64,000 nucleotides of DNA from Thalassotalea psychrophila (lineage in GTDB: Bacteria; Pseudomonadota; Gammaproteobacteria; Enterobacterales; Alteromonadaceae), in contig NZ_CP134145.1 in the NCBI RefSeq assembly GCF_031583595.1, positions 3,968,001 through 4,032,000 on the forward strand, given 5' to 3'. The position numbers and the translations under genes were made by a program. Shown in pieces: positions 37,501 to 47,266 of the stretch. How positions within the stretch are numbered: the stretch's first letter is position 1; the number at the start of each line of letters is the position of its first letter. The notes below the pieces were generated by a model, which saw only the letters and a program-made list of their open reading frames with translations, was not told where the DNA came from and ran no database searches.

Positions 37501-37972
37501 TTAATAATTCACATTGACGAACAAAACCAAATTGGTCGCTCACCTGCCAGGTATAACGAAACGTTAAATGCAAGTCATGATTAATCTCTTCAAAGCAAAG
37601 CTTATTACCCAATACATTTTTATAAAGGTTACGCGTAAGGTCAAAGCGTTCATCATGTTCTTTATTAAACGGTTCCCAATTAGCTTTCGAACCTTTCTTT
37701 ATTACTTTTAGTATGGTTTTACTGCCGGTATGAAGGTTACTTTCGTGTATTTTATCTACCGTAGTATAAGGAAAAAGTGCAGTATCGGGTGATACCCTTC
37801 CTGCAGTAAGACCACCTGTAGATGAAATAAATAACCAATGGTCACTATTGGATATAAGGCTGATAAAAAACGGATCCATTTGATCCATATTTTCAATGGC
37901 ATAAAACCTTTCGTTTGCTAGGGTGACAAATTCACCGCGAATCGCTTTATAATTTGTGTCGTTCATAATCAT
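34526..37972 (-). CDS. Beta-1,3-glucan phosphorylase-type enzyme (GH94-related; GH149 or GH161 size class)
   Basis: 1148 aa, too long for a classical GH94 cellobiose phosphorylase (about 800 aa) and in the range of GH149/GH161 beta-1,3-oligoglucan phosphorylases. N-terminal beta-sandwich (SNSDHWLFISSTGGLTAGRV), helical (alpha/alpha)6 barrel with YQGNWRDIFQNWEAL and the candidate catalytic Asp645 in TQRPEWNDANNALVGQG, matching the WND motif of the clan. HTPKHAGAQQPGMTGQ near the C-terminus is a likely phosphate/substrate loop. No signal peptide: it would release glucose 1-phosphate in the cytoplasm. Confidence 0.85.
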   Translation of the reverse strand: MIMNDTNYKAIRGEFVTLANERFYAIENMDQMDPFFISLISNSDHWLFISSTGGLTAGRVSPDTALFPYTTVDKIHESNLHTGSKTILKVIKKGSKANWEPFNKEHDERFDLTRNLYKNVLGNKLCFEEINHDLHLTFRYTWQVSDQFGFVRQCELLNDGVKDVTVDLIDGLQNILPAGTPRFTQTNSSNLVDAYKWTEVDPKTGLAFFTLFSGITDRAEPCESLKANTVFCLGLTNAKVLLSTEQIDAFRSGKILAAEPHKRGIRGAYLVNTQLEIAAGSEQKWQMVANVEQSQTQTVALRKQLYRQDEIAQNIEQSIDAGSDDLARIMASGDAFQLTGEEHVSIHHYANVQFNLLRGGAFDDQYAITTKDFSATVSLFNRDVYSRHESLLLALPEKQEFSALLATIKQLDDPQFERLCYEYLPISFGRRHGDPSRPWNQFAIKLVDEDNNKLLTYQGNWRDIFQNWEALTFSYPEFIENVIAKFVNASTIDGYNPYRITKEGIDWEVEDASDPWSYIGYWGDHQIIYLQKMLELSNQFHPQRLAELLRKPIFSYANVPYRIKPFADLVENAKDTVTYDDDLANKIEQRVESIGADGKLLLDESGNVYLVSLLEKLLVTLLSKLGNFVVDGGIWLNTQRPEWNDANNALVGQGLSMVTLSYLRRYICFLQKLLADETGTVAISTEVSQWFADTAGALDKMQPLLGEKSLTAQQRYESLEELGNAASQYRQQVYKQESFSGQVEQPISAISTMLADALMAIDHTITANKREDGLYNAYNLLALGQESVSIDTLYPMLEGQVAALSAGTLNSEQVINVVETLFESSVYRQDQQTFMLYPDRDLPSFLEKNTVSEEQVSALPILGEMLALKDTRIIEKDEDGVYRFNADFNNVSDLNTQIEQLSSQYGDALISSQCAMQELYETVFNHQEFTGRSGGMFGFEGLGCIYWHMVSKLLLAVEENFFNAVERGEDAQVCHKLASLYYKVREGIGFNKTPQEYGAFPTDPYSHTPKHAGAQQPGMTGQVKEEILARFGEFGIRVNGGSVQFLPNLLRQCEFISNAEQFRYLDINSNWQEIALAKQSLAFTWCQVPIVYQLDDSCEESLTITFQDGTQQVIKELMLPENLSSELFAKNGCIQQLTLVMNSKQLLD

Positions 37973-38055
37973 GTTCTTTCCCGCCTGAATATTTAGGCAT
38001 GTTAATATTGATAAATGTAAATTCAGAACTGTTGCTGCAACACTTGCTGCTTGTT

Positions 38056-39477
38056 CTATATTTTCTCAATGTTATTTTTATTTTGTTTTTTAAACACTCG
38101 AACGTAGTCAATTTCCATTTGTAATGGAAAAACACTATCGTCAATTGGTCCACCAGCTCGTCCCCACATGCCACCAATGGCTAGGTTCAAGATAAGGTGA
38201 TAAGGGTGATCATAAGGCCAGGATTTCCAGTCTGTCTCTTCATTAGAGTAGAAAAAATATGGTGTTTCATCGAAGAAAATGGTGATGGTTTTTGGAGTCC
38301 ACTCAAGTGCATAGGTATGAAATTCAGTGTCAATATTTTGGCCTTCAACACTTGATTTTCTTTGTTCCCAATTTAACCAATAATACGCTTTATTATGTAC
38401 CGTACCGTGAACATTTTGCATGTCGTAGCCAACATGTTCCATGATATCGATTTCACCAGAGTTAGGCCATGCATCACAATTGGGATTGCCTTGCCAATCT
38501 TCATTTTTAGCGCATTTTGTTGCATATTTGTATGGGTCGCTTGGTAACATCCAAATTGCAGACCACGAGCCTCGACCTGCTGGTATTTTGGCTCGTACTT
38601 CGGCGCGACCATAGAGAAAATCACCTTTGCCTTGAGAGTGTAATCTAGCAGATGTATATTCGGCGTTGTTATAGCTTTCTTTATGCGCCTCGATGATGAG
38701 CTTGCCATCTTTTACTCGTACATTTTTCGCACGAGCGGTATACGCTTGATCTTCGTCATTAACTTTTCTTGCCGGCCAAACATCAAAATTCCATTTGCTT
38801 TGATCCGGCGTGCCATCAACGTCAAACTCATCCTGCCAAACCAATTGCCAATCTCTAGATTTAATATGCTTTTTTTGAACTACAATGGCATTTAACACTG
38901 GTTCGCCTTTAATAGCGTCAAAGTGGATATCCAACATTCCATTTGTAACCTGTACTCCAGTTACCGTTCGAACTAAAGCTGAGTGGTGTTTACCATCGCG
39001 GGCAAGCCTAATATCAAGGGTATCGATAACTTTTTTACTTTGCGCAAATACATTAAAAACTCGACTACCTACTGCAATATCAGCTGGCTCAGCAAATTTA
39101 AACAAAATGTCATACACACCATTTTCAAGCGCCTTGCTCAGTTGTATATCGCCTTCACGATAGCTATGGTAAATATGGCTATCTTGAGCACCTTTTATTT
39201 GTTCAATTACGCCTGTTTCAGCCTTCAAGGGCAAATCATCTCTCTGATAGCTGATACCATCATTGCCAAGGTATGCTTTACCGCCAAAGTTAACTGCCCA
39301 AGCAACAGAATTATCCGAACCTTTCATACTGGCTTTATCCATAATACTCGCAGCTTCTTGTTTTGCCGACTTATTAGCAGCAACTTGCTCTTCGCTTTTA
39401 GAACAGCTCGTAGTAACGCCCAAATTAAGCAGAACAAAAAATATTAAACGTAGCGTTGTTTTTGTTGTATTTAACAT
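38056..39477 (-). CDS. GH16 endo-beta-glucanase (laminarinase-like) with N-terminal malectin-like domain, lipoprotein
   Basis: 473 aa. Signal peptide with a weak lipobox at Cys25 (VTTSC). Residues about 55-200 form a malectin-like carbohydrate-binding domain (AWAVNFGGKAYLGNDGISYQ). The GH16 domain (about 208-468) has WQLVWQDEFD, WSAIWMLPSD and the catalytic NSGEIDIMEHVG (Glu342 nucleophile, Asp344, Glu347 acid/base). First gene of the minus-strand glucan unit; its upstream region is shared with the divergent GH16 gene and contains candidate direct-repeat operators facing both ways. Confidence 0.92.
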   Translation of the reverse strand: MLNTTKTTLRLIFFVLLNLGVTTSCSKSEEQVAANKSAKQEAASIMDKASMKGSDNSVAWAVNFGGKAYLGNDGISYQRDDLPLKAETGVIEQIKGAQDSHIYHSYREGDIQLSKALENGVYDILFKFAEPADIAVGSRVFNVFAQSKKVIDTLDIRLARDGKHHSALVRTVTGVQVTNGMLDIHFDAIKGEPVLNAIVVQKKHIKSRDWQLVWQDEFDVDGTPDQSKWNFDVWPARKVNDEDQAYTARAKNVRVKDGKLIIEAHKESYNNAEYTSARLHSQGKGDFLYGRAEVRAKIPAGRGSWSAIWMLPSDPYKYATKCAKNEDWQGNPNCDAWPNSGEIDIMEHVGYDMQNVHGTVHNKAYYWLNWEQRKSSVEGQNIDTEFHTYALEWTPKTITIFFDETPYFFYSNEETDWKSWPYDHPYHLILNLAIGGMWGRAGGPIDDSVFPLQMEIDYVRVFKKQNKNNIEKI

Positions 39478-39551
39478 ATCAATACTGGCCCCAGAATCTT
39501 AGCGTTTGCCTATTACAAGCATTCTTATATAAATCCGACAATAATCTATGC

Positions 39552-39588
39552 AATATGTAACGCAATACAAACAAGTTAAAACGGACTT
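39552..39588 (-). promoter_or_regulatory. Direct-repeat operator facing the minus-strand glucan unit
   Basis: Minus strand: AAGTCCGTTTTAAC (39588-39575) is followed 21 bp later by the weaker TTGCGTTACATA. The core TCCGTTTTAAC matches the sites at 39697, 54764 and 62675. It ends about 75 bp from the start of the malectin-GH16 gene. Confidence 0.5.
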
Positions 39589-39696
39589 GGCTTGCGACCA
39601 GAAGTACTAGCCCTAATTTGAATTCGCTTAGAAAGCCAATAATAAGCGACATTTCATAGGCTTAATCATCGCTATAAACAGAGTAAATTTAACCAT

Positions 39697-39732
39697 TTAG
39701 TCCGCTTCAACTTTTCACTAATCCGCTTTACC
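39697..39732 (+). promoter_or_regulatory. Direct-repeat operator facing the GH16 laminarinase gene
   Basis: TTAGTCCGCTTCAAC (39697-39711) and CTAATCCGCTTTACC (39718-39732): the TCCGCTT cores are exactly 21 bp apart in the same orientation. The second site ends 170 bp before the ATG at 39902. The 424-bp divergent region 39478-39901 holds no gene; besides these sites I see only AT-rich DNA. Confidence 0.65.
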
Positions 39733-39901
39733 GTATTTCAATACAATTTAAATTTTTACTGTGCTAACACTAGGCTAAGACATTAATAAATTGTTAATGG
39801 CCGTATTTAGAATATTTAACATTTAAGATGGTTAAAACATAATAATTACCATTTAAATCGTTATTTAAATATGTGGATTTCAACATCTCTGGGGAGAGAA
39901 C

Positions 39902-42634
39902 ATGACTACAATAGGCAGCGCTAAACGTAAGTCACGCGCAATTGCATCTTTAATTGGTATATCAGTAACATTAGGCCTTGCAGGCTGTGATGAAACAAAT
40001 ACCGATACAGATTTTAAATCGATTGATACCAGTGCACCAGTAAGTGATTGGCAAATGGTATGGAGTGATGACTTTGACGGTGATTCGATAGATTCAAGTA
40101 AGTGGTTTCATGAAGTAAATTGTACTGGCGGCGGCAACCAAGAAAAGCAATGTTACACCGACAGTGCTGAAAACTCGTTTGTCGCTGATGGTATGTTAAA
40201 TATTATTGCTAAACCAGCTGAAGAAGATTCACCGCAGCCTTATACCTCAGCAAGATTAAGCACCAAAGGCTTAGGCGACTTTAAATACGGTCGTTTTGAA
40301 ATGCGCGCTAAACTACCATTTGGACAAGGCTCTCACCCAGCATTTTGGATGCTACCTACTGATGACGTTTATGGCGGTTGGCCAAATTCAGGTGAAATTG
40401 ACATTTTAGAAGCAGTTAATTTAAAAACTATTGATGATGAAGGCGTTACTGAGTCAAAGGTAATTGGTACTTTGCACTATGGTAAAGATGCTCCTAATAA
40501 CTCTAAATCGGGTAAAGAATATTTAATGCCAGATGGTGCTAACCCTGCCGATGACTTCCATACCTATGCGATAGAATGGCAAGAAGGTGAAATGCGTTGG
40601 TATGTTGATGGTTATTTATATCAAACACAAATGGCATCACAAGTTCGTTACAACTCTAAAGATCAAGCGGTTGGTTTAACTCATCGCGGTTGGTTTACTG
40701 AATATTTTGATATTATCAGTGGTGACCTAGAAACTCACTGGGATGCATCTCCTTACGATCAAGAATTCCACATGTTACTTAATTTAGCCGTAGGCGGTAC
40801 TTGGGCCGAAAATGTTAATGACGGTGGTATTGATCCAGCAGCGTTTGTTAATGGTCAAACTTATGCAATTGATTATGTTCGTGTATACGAGTGTTCTGTC
40901 GATGTTGAAACAGGCAAAGGTTGTGACACTATTCGCTCTGGTTATAAATCTGAAGAAGATGCATTAGTACTCGGCGCCGCGCCGCTACCTAAGCCACCTT
41001 CAACGGGCATACCTGTAAACTTAACGATTTTTTCAGATACTGAAAATCCTAGCTGGCCAATTTGGGGAGACAATGGTGATATTGATCCAACAATCCAAAC
41101 TGAAGAAGATGAACATGGCGCCGTAGTTGAATTCTCAATTGGCGCAACACCCACTGTAATGGGCTTTAACGTATATGAGTCGGAGTCACCTCTTGGCTTT
41201 GACGCCTCACCCATGGTGAGTGCTGGTAACGTTAGCTTTGACATGAAAGTTGTTTCGCCACCATCTGATGCAAGCGCAACTTGGCACTTTAAAATCGAAT
41301 CTAATGGACAAGGTGGTGAAGAAGCAGAATTTGAATTAAGTGAAGGCAATGAAGGCATAGCTCCTGTAGTTGGCGAATGGCAAACTTATACATTCAGCTT
41401 GCAATCGTTATCTGATGCGGGCCTTGATCTGTCAAATATTGACGTATTAATGATTTTCCCTTCTTGGGGTGCTAGTGCCGGTGCAGTGTATCGCGTTGAT
41501 AACGTGACAATAGCTCAGGAAGGCGGTCCTGGTTTACCTGAATTAGTATTGTTTGAAAATGGTCCACATGCTGAATGGCTACCATCGAATTGTTGTGCTG
41601 GTGATGTACCAAGCGAAGAAACTGATGATGATGAACATGGTAATACCATTGAATTTGTTATTGGTGATACAGATACAGTAGTGGGATTTACACCTAGTGA
41701 TTTAGAAAAGTCGTTTGATGCAACAGCGATAATGTCTGATGGTGTAGTGCAATTTGAGATGAAAATAATTTCTGCGCCAACGGATACAGACGCTGCTTGG
41801 TTTATGAGTATTGAAAGTACTGGTGGTATCGAAAACGGTAACATTGGCGAGAAGGTTGAAATCGCTTTAAATTTGAGTCAAGAAGCTGCCGTTCCAGTTG
41901 TTGGCGAGTGGCAGACCTACACGTATACACTGTCTGAGCTAGTTGCTATTAACCCTGACTTCCTTGTCGATGACATCACAACAGTATGGATATTCCCTAC
42001 ATGGGGAAAAGGAAATGGCGCAGTGTTCCGCATTGATAACGCAAAAATTTACTCTCCAGGTGGAGCAAGTGAGCCAAATGGAGATGATAACTCTTCAACA
42101 CCTGGCTTAACCCTATTTGAAGACGCTACTGCATCAGGTTGGGCGAAGTGGGATTGTTGTAGTGATACCACTCCATCAATTGAGCTTGATGATGACGCGC
42201 ATGGCAATACGGTAGAATTTTCTATGACTGGTAGCACCGCTGAAACTGTTATGGGATTTAATTCTCGTACAAGTGATGGCGGGGCTGGCATTTCTTTTGA
42301 TGCTTCCACTCTAGTAGGCAACGGCGTCATACAATTTGAGATGAAATTGATAACACCAGCAGATGATGGTGACGTAGCTTGGAAATTGAAACTTGAATCT
42401 AATGGTGGCGAGCAAGGTAATCCCGAAAAAGAAAAAGAGTTCGACTTTACCGAAAGCAACGAAGGCGAAGCGCCAGCCCTTGGTGAATGGAAAACATACA
42501 CCTTTAATTTAGCTGATTTATATGCTGAAGGTTTTGATGTAAGCGCCATTGACGTAGTCATGATATTCCCAGCATGGGGTACCGGTGCGGGTGCAGTTTA
42601 TAGAATCGACAACCTAAAAATTGCTAATCCATAG
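39902..42634 (+). CDS. GH16 laminarinase lipoprotein with three C-terminal carbohydrate-binding-like domains
   Basis: 910 aa. Lipobox LGLAGC (Cys29). GH16 domain at about residues 45-335: WQMVWSDDFDGDS, SHPAFWMLP and WPNSGEIDILEAV (Glu165, Asp167, Glu170). A Pro-rich hinge precedes three beta-sandwich repeats of about 170 aa: residues 373-538, 547-724 and 734-910. Each ends in a segment like VLMIFPSWGASAGAVYRVDN; repeats 2 and 3 carry adjacent cysteines (NCC, WDCC). The same domain occurs twice in the protein at 55029. GGGGAGAG precedes the ATG. Likely cuts laminarin at the cell surface. Confidence 0.93.
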   Translation: MTTIGSAKRKSRAIASLIGISVTLGLAGCDETNTDTDFKSIDTSAPVSDWQMVWSDDFDGDSIDSSKWFHEVNCTGGGNQEKQCYTDSAENSFVADGMLNIIAKPAEEDSPQPYTSARLSTKGLGDFKYGRFEMRAKLPFGQGSHPAFWMLPTDDVYGGWPNSGEIDILEAVNLKTIDDEGVTESKVIGTLHYGKDAPNNSKSGKEYLMPDGANPADDFHTYAIEWQEGEMRWYVDGYLYQTQMASQVRYNSKDQAVGLTHRGWFTEYFDIISGDLETHWDASPYDQEFHMLLNLAVGGTWAENVNDGGIDPAAFVNGQTYAIDYVRVYECSVDVETGKGCDTIRSGYKSEEDALVLGAAPLPKPPSTGIPVNLTIFSDTENPSWPIWGDNGDIDPTIQTEEDEHGAVVEFSIGATPTVMGFNVYESESPLGFDASPMVSAGNVSFDMKVVSPPSDASATWHFKIESNGQGGEEAEFELSEGNEGIAPVVGEWQTYTFSLQSLSDAGLDLSNIDVLMIFPSWGASAGAVYRVDNVTIAQEGGPGLPELVLFENGPHAEWLPSNCCAGDVPSEETDDDEHGNTIEFVIGDTDTVVGFTPSDLEKSFDATAIMSDGVVQFEMKIISAPTDTDAAWFMSIESTGGIENGNIGEKVEIALNLSQEAAVPVVGEWQTYTYTLSELVAINPDFLVDDITTVWIFPTWGKGNGAVFRIDNAKIYSPGGASEPNGDDNSSTPGLTLFEDATASGWAKWDCCSDTTPSIELDDDAHGNTVEFSMTGSTAETVMGFNSRTSDGGAGISFDASTLVGNGVIQFEMKLITPADDGDVAWKLKLESNGGEQGNPEKEKEFDFTESNEGEAPALGEWKTYTFNLADLYAEGFDVSAIDVVMIFPAWGTGAGAVYRIDNLKIANP

Positions 42635-42770
42635 CAGCTCAGCTGCCAAGTAAATTAAAAGAATATTAATGTGCAACGTATGACTGACAAACAAAAACGC
42701 CAAATACAAAACAGCTCATACGTTAGCAACACATTGAAAATAAATACTTAAAAAAATAAGTAGGAAAATT

Positions 42771-45746
42771 ATGAAACAAGTTAACTTTAGTAAAAAACGA
42801 CTTGCAGTCGCAATATCTATGTTACTAGGTACAGGTGTAGTAACACCAAGTTATGCTGCAGAAGAAGAAACAACTGCAGCAATTGTTGAAGACGTTCAAG
42901 AACAAGAAATCGAAGTTATTGAAGTATCAGGTATTCGCGGTGCTTTAGTACGATCTATGGACTTAAAACGTGATAGTTCTGGTGTGGTAGATATCATTTC
43001 AGCAGAAGATATGGGTAAGTTCCCAGATACTAACCTTGCAGAATCTCTACAGCGTATTACCGGTGTATCGGTAAGTCGAACAAACGGTGAAGGTAGCCAA
43101 ATAACCGTGCGTGGTTTTGGTCCTCAGTTTAACCTTATCACTTTAAATGGTCGTCAAATGCCAGGGACAGGTAACACTCGTTCTTACAGTTTAGAAAACC
43201 TATCGTCAGATGGTATAACTGAACTTGCCGTTATTAAAACAGCAAGAGCGGAAAACCCTAGTGGTGGCATAGGTGCAATTGTTAATATATCAACAATAAA
43301 GCCATTAAATAGCCCAGGAGAAAAATATACTCTTTCGGCTAAAGCCATGCATGATACATCAAATGAAGAAGGTGATGATGTAACACCTGAATTAAGTGCG
43401 GTGTACAGCAATACGTTTAATGATGAAATGTTTGGTTTCGCTTTATCTGTTAACCATCATCAAAGAGATTTTCAGCAACAATCTGCAAACATTCAAGGCT
43501 GGCAAGCAAACGTAGCTTTACCCGATTTAAATGCTGAAGATGTAGTTGATGCCAGACCTGTCGATATGGCAGGTAACCCTATCGGGCCTCATTTTTTTCC
43601 TCGCGACATGAATTACGGCTTTGCTGATACAGAGCGTGAAAGAACTAACGGCTACGTTACCTTTCAATATGCACCTACAGATGATTTGGTTTTAACATTT
43701 GATTATACCGCCACAAAAGCGATTACGGCCACTAACTCACTTGGTTGGGGCATGTGGAACGATTATGGCGGCAACATTAATAGTTATGAGTTGGATGAGA
43801 ATGGTACCGCCATTTATGCCGATATTAGTGGTAACGATGCTTCTTTTACCTCATCAAGAGGTACAACCGAAGTAGAAGAAGAGTCTTTAGGCTTTAACTT
43901 AGAATGGCAAGCCACAGAAACATTACACTTCGAGCTGGATTATCACAACTCAAGCAATAAAATTGATAATGGCGCTGATGATGGTTTAGGTAGTGTGGGC
44001 TCGTTAGTACTAGGCTCAGATCAGCTTAATACTAAAATATATGATTACCGCACTGGTGAAATTCCTCATTCTCAAATTTTTTGGAAAAATGGTACAAACA
44101 CCTTAGATCCTAGTGAAATTGACTCTCACTTTAGCCAATTTGTGCATTCGCCTGGTGAATCAGAAGTAGATCAAATACAAATCCATGGTACATGGGAAAA
44201 TTATGAGTTTGATATTCCATTAGTCAATGTGAAGTTTGGTATTGCAAGAACTGAGCAAGAAATAGGTGGCTCGAATGCATGGAGTGGCTTGATTGGTGGC
44301 TTCGGGTTCAATCCAAATTACACAGCAATGTTGCCTGATGGTATGTTTAATTACCATACTACTGGTGGCTTCTTAGATCAGTTTAGTGGTGGCGGTAGTG
44401 ATATTGGTTATTACTATACGTTCGACTTTGACGAAGTTGCGGCTCGCTCTGCAGCATTTTTGACTAATGAAGAGCTCGGTGGCAATGATTATTTTGAAGC
44501 CACTGCCTACCACGATATGGGCACATATGGACAAGGTGCAGTTGAAGAAGAGACCAATAGTGCTTACGTGCAATCGCAATGGGAATTTGAACTGTATGAA
44601 ATTCCTGTGCAGGTAAACGTTGGTGTTCGATATGAAGAAACTGAAGTTACCAGTATCGTATTGCAAGATGTACCAACTTCCGTTTGGTGGAAAGGTGGTA
44701 GTGAGTGGCATACACAATACCTTGATGGTGATAGCAACTTATACAAAGATACGGGTGAACACGATGTGTTTTTACCTATGCTAGATATTAAAGTAGATAT
44801 CACCGATGAACTTGTTGGACGTGTTTCCTGGGGTCAAACAATAGCTAGAGCACCTCTTGGTAGCCTTGCTGGGGGTTTAACTTTATCTGGCAGTCCAAAA
44901 GTTGGCTCTCGTAACGGTGGTTCAGGTAATACCAATTTACAACCATATGAATCGACAAACTTGGATTTAAGCATTGAATATTATTACGCTGAAGGTAGTT
45001 ATGCACAAATAGGATACTTTAAAAAAGAAGTTGAAAATTTCATTGGTAACCAAATTAACTCGCAAACAATCGATGGTTTCAATGATATTTATCAAGGGCC
45101 TCGCTGGCAACAAGCGGAAGCTGATTTAGTTGCCAATGGTATACAACCAACCAATGACGCTATTTTTCAGCAAATTCAAGACAATGGTTCGGCTTTAAAT
45201 GAGCAAGGTTATCTTGTACCAAATGCAGATGATCCGTTAATACTTTGGGATATTTCACAACCATTTAATAATTCAGAAGAAAAAGAAGTCGACGGTTTTG
45301 AACTTGCCGTTCAACACTTATTTGGTGAAACCGGATTTGGTGTTGGCGCAAATGCTACCTTCGTTGATGGTGATGTAGAATTTGATATTGATAGCCTAGA
45401 TCAGCAATCGCCTCTTGCAGGTTTAAGTGACTCAGCTAACTTTCAAGTATTTTATGAAAAATATGGCTTGTCGGTAAAATTTACCTATGCATGGCGTGAT
45501 GAGTATCTTATTGGTGTTGGGCAATCTCAAGGTTCTTCTGATAACCCACCACAATTTGCTAAAGAATTTGGCCAATTGGATATGAGCATTAACTATGACA
45601 TCAATGAACGCTTTACGGTGTTCTTTGATGGCCTTAACTTAAATGATGAAACTGAGCAATCTTTTGGTCGTTACGAAGAGCAATTCTTAAGTGCTCGTCA
45701 ATATGGTCCTAGATACACTTTAGGTGCTCGTTATAGCTTTAAATAA
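42771..45746 (+). CDS. TonB-dependent receptor (outer-membrane glycan transporter, TIGR01782-like)
   Basis: 991 aa. Signal peptide to about residue 30 (cleavage near SYAAEE). A short acidic linker with EVIEVSGIRGAL (TonB box-like), plug domain (MGKFPDTNLAESLQRITGVS, ITVRGFGPQFNLITLNGRQM), then a 22-strand barrel ending YGPRYTLGARYSFK with a terminal aromatic. Strong Asn/Gly/aromatic loops fit oligosaccharide uptake. It follows the GH16 laminarinase by 136 bp with only a weak hairpin between, so co-transcription is likely. Role by context: import of laminarin oligosaccharides. Confidence 0.93.
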   Translation: MKQVNFSKKRLAVAISMLLGTGVVTPSYAAEEETTAAIVEDVQEQEIEVIEVSGIRGALVRSMDLKRDSSGVVDIISAEDMGKFPDTNLAESLQRITGVSVSRTNGEGSQITVRGFGPQFNLITLNGRQMPGTGNTRSYSLENLSSDGITELAVIKTARAENPSGGIGAIVNISTIKPLNSPGEKYTLSAKAMHDTSNEEGDDVTPELSAVYSNTFNDEMFGFALSVNHHQRDFQQQSANIQGWQANVALPDLNAEDVVDARPVDMAGNPIGPHFFPRDMNYGFADTERERTNGYVTFQYAPTDDLVLTFDYTATKAITATNSLGWGMWNDYGGNINSYELDENGTAIYADISGNDASFTSSRGTTEVEEESLGFNLEWQATETLHFELDYHNSSNKIDNGADDGLGSVGSLVLGSDQLNTKIYDYRTGEIPHSQIFWKNGTNTLDPSEIDSHFSQFVHSPGESEVDQIQIHGTWENYEFDIPLVNVKFGIARTEQEIGGSNAWSGLIGGFGFNPNYTAMLPDGMFNYHTTGGFLDQFSGGGSDIGYYYTFDFDEVAARSAAFLTNEELGGNDYFEATAYHDMGTYGQGAVEEETNSAYVQSQWEFELYEIPVQVNVGVRYEETEVTSIVLQDVPTSVWWKGGSEWHTQYLDGDSNLYKDTGEHDVFLPMLDIKVDITDELVGRVSWGQTIARAPLGSLAGGLTLSGSPKVGSRNGGSGNTNLQPYESTNLDLSIEYYYAEGSYAQIGYFKKEVENFIGNQINSQTIDGFNDIYQGPRWQQAEADLVANGIQPTNDAIFQQIQDNGSALNEQGYLVPNADDPLILWDISQPFNNSEEKEVDGFELAVQHLFGETGFGVGANATFVDGDVEFDIDSLDQQSPLAGLSDSANFQVFYEKYGLSVKFTYAWRDEYLIGVGQSQGSSDNPPQFAKEFGQLDMSINYDINERFTVFFDGLNLNDETEQSFGRYEEQFLSARQYGPRYTLGARYSFK

Positions 45747-45785
45747 CAGTACTTTAAAAAGCTAAGCAGTTTTAGTTTGTACCAT

Positions 45786-45826
45786 TAAATAGGCCTATAT
45801 TGCTTTTTGCGATATAGGCCTATGAT
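45786..45826 (+). terminator. Stem-loop after the TonB-dependent receptor gene
   Basis: ATAGGCCTATAT (45789-45800) pairs with ATATAGGCCTAT (45812-45823), extended by TGC/GCG, around a TTTTT loop. No T run follows, so it may be a weak or Rho-assisted terminator or a 3'-protective hairpin. Confidence 0.55.
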
Positions 45827-45946
45827 GCATATAGGGTTTATCTCCCAGTATCCTTATATGCATCACCCTTCACATTCAGTTTTAGCACCTATACAAAACC
45901 GGTAAAACCCAACTGAATGGTTAAGCTAACCAGAGGTAAATGAGTA

Positions 45947-47262
<1,316 letters not shown>

Positions 47263-47266
<4 letters not shown>

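Noticed and set aside
42671..42705. Direct-repeat pair upstream of the TonB receptor (CAACGTATG and AAAACGCCA, 21 bp apart)
   Set aside because: Spacing fits but the match to the motif core is poor and it would lie in the opposite orientation; the gene is probably read from the GH16 promoter.
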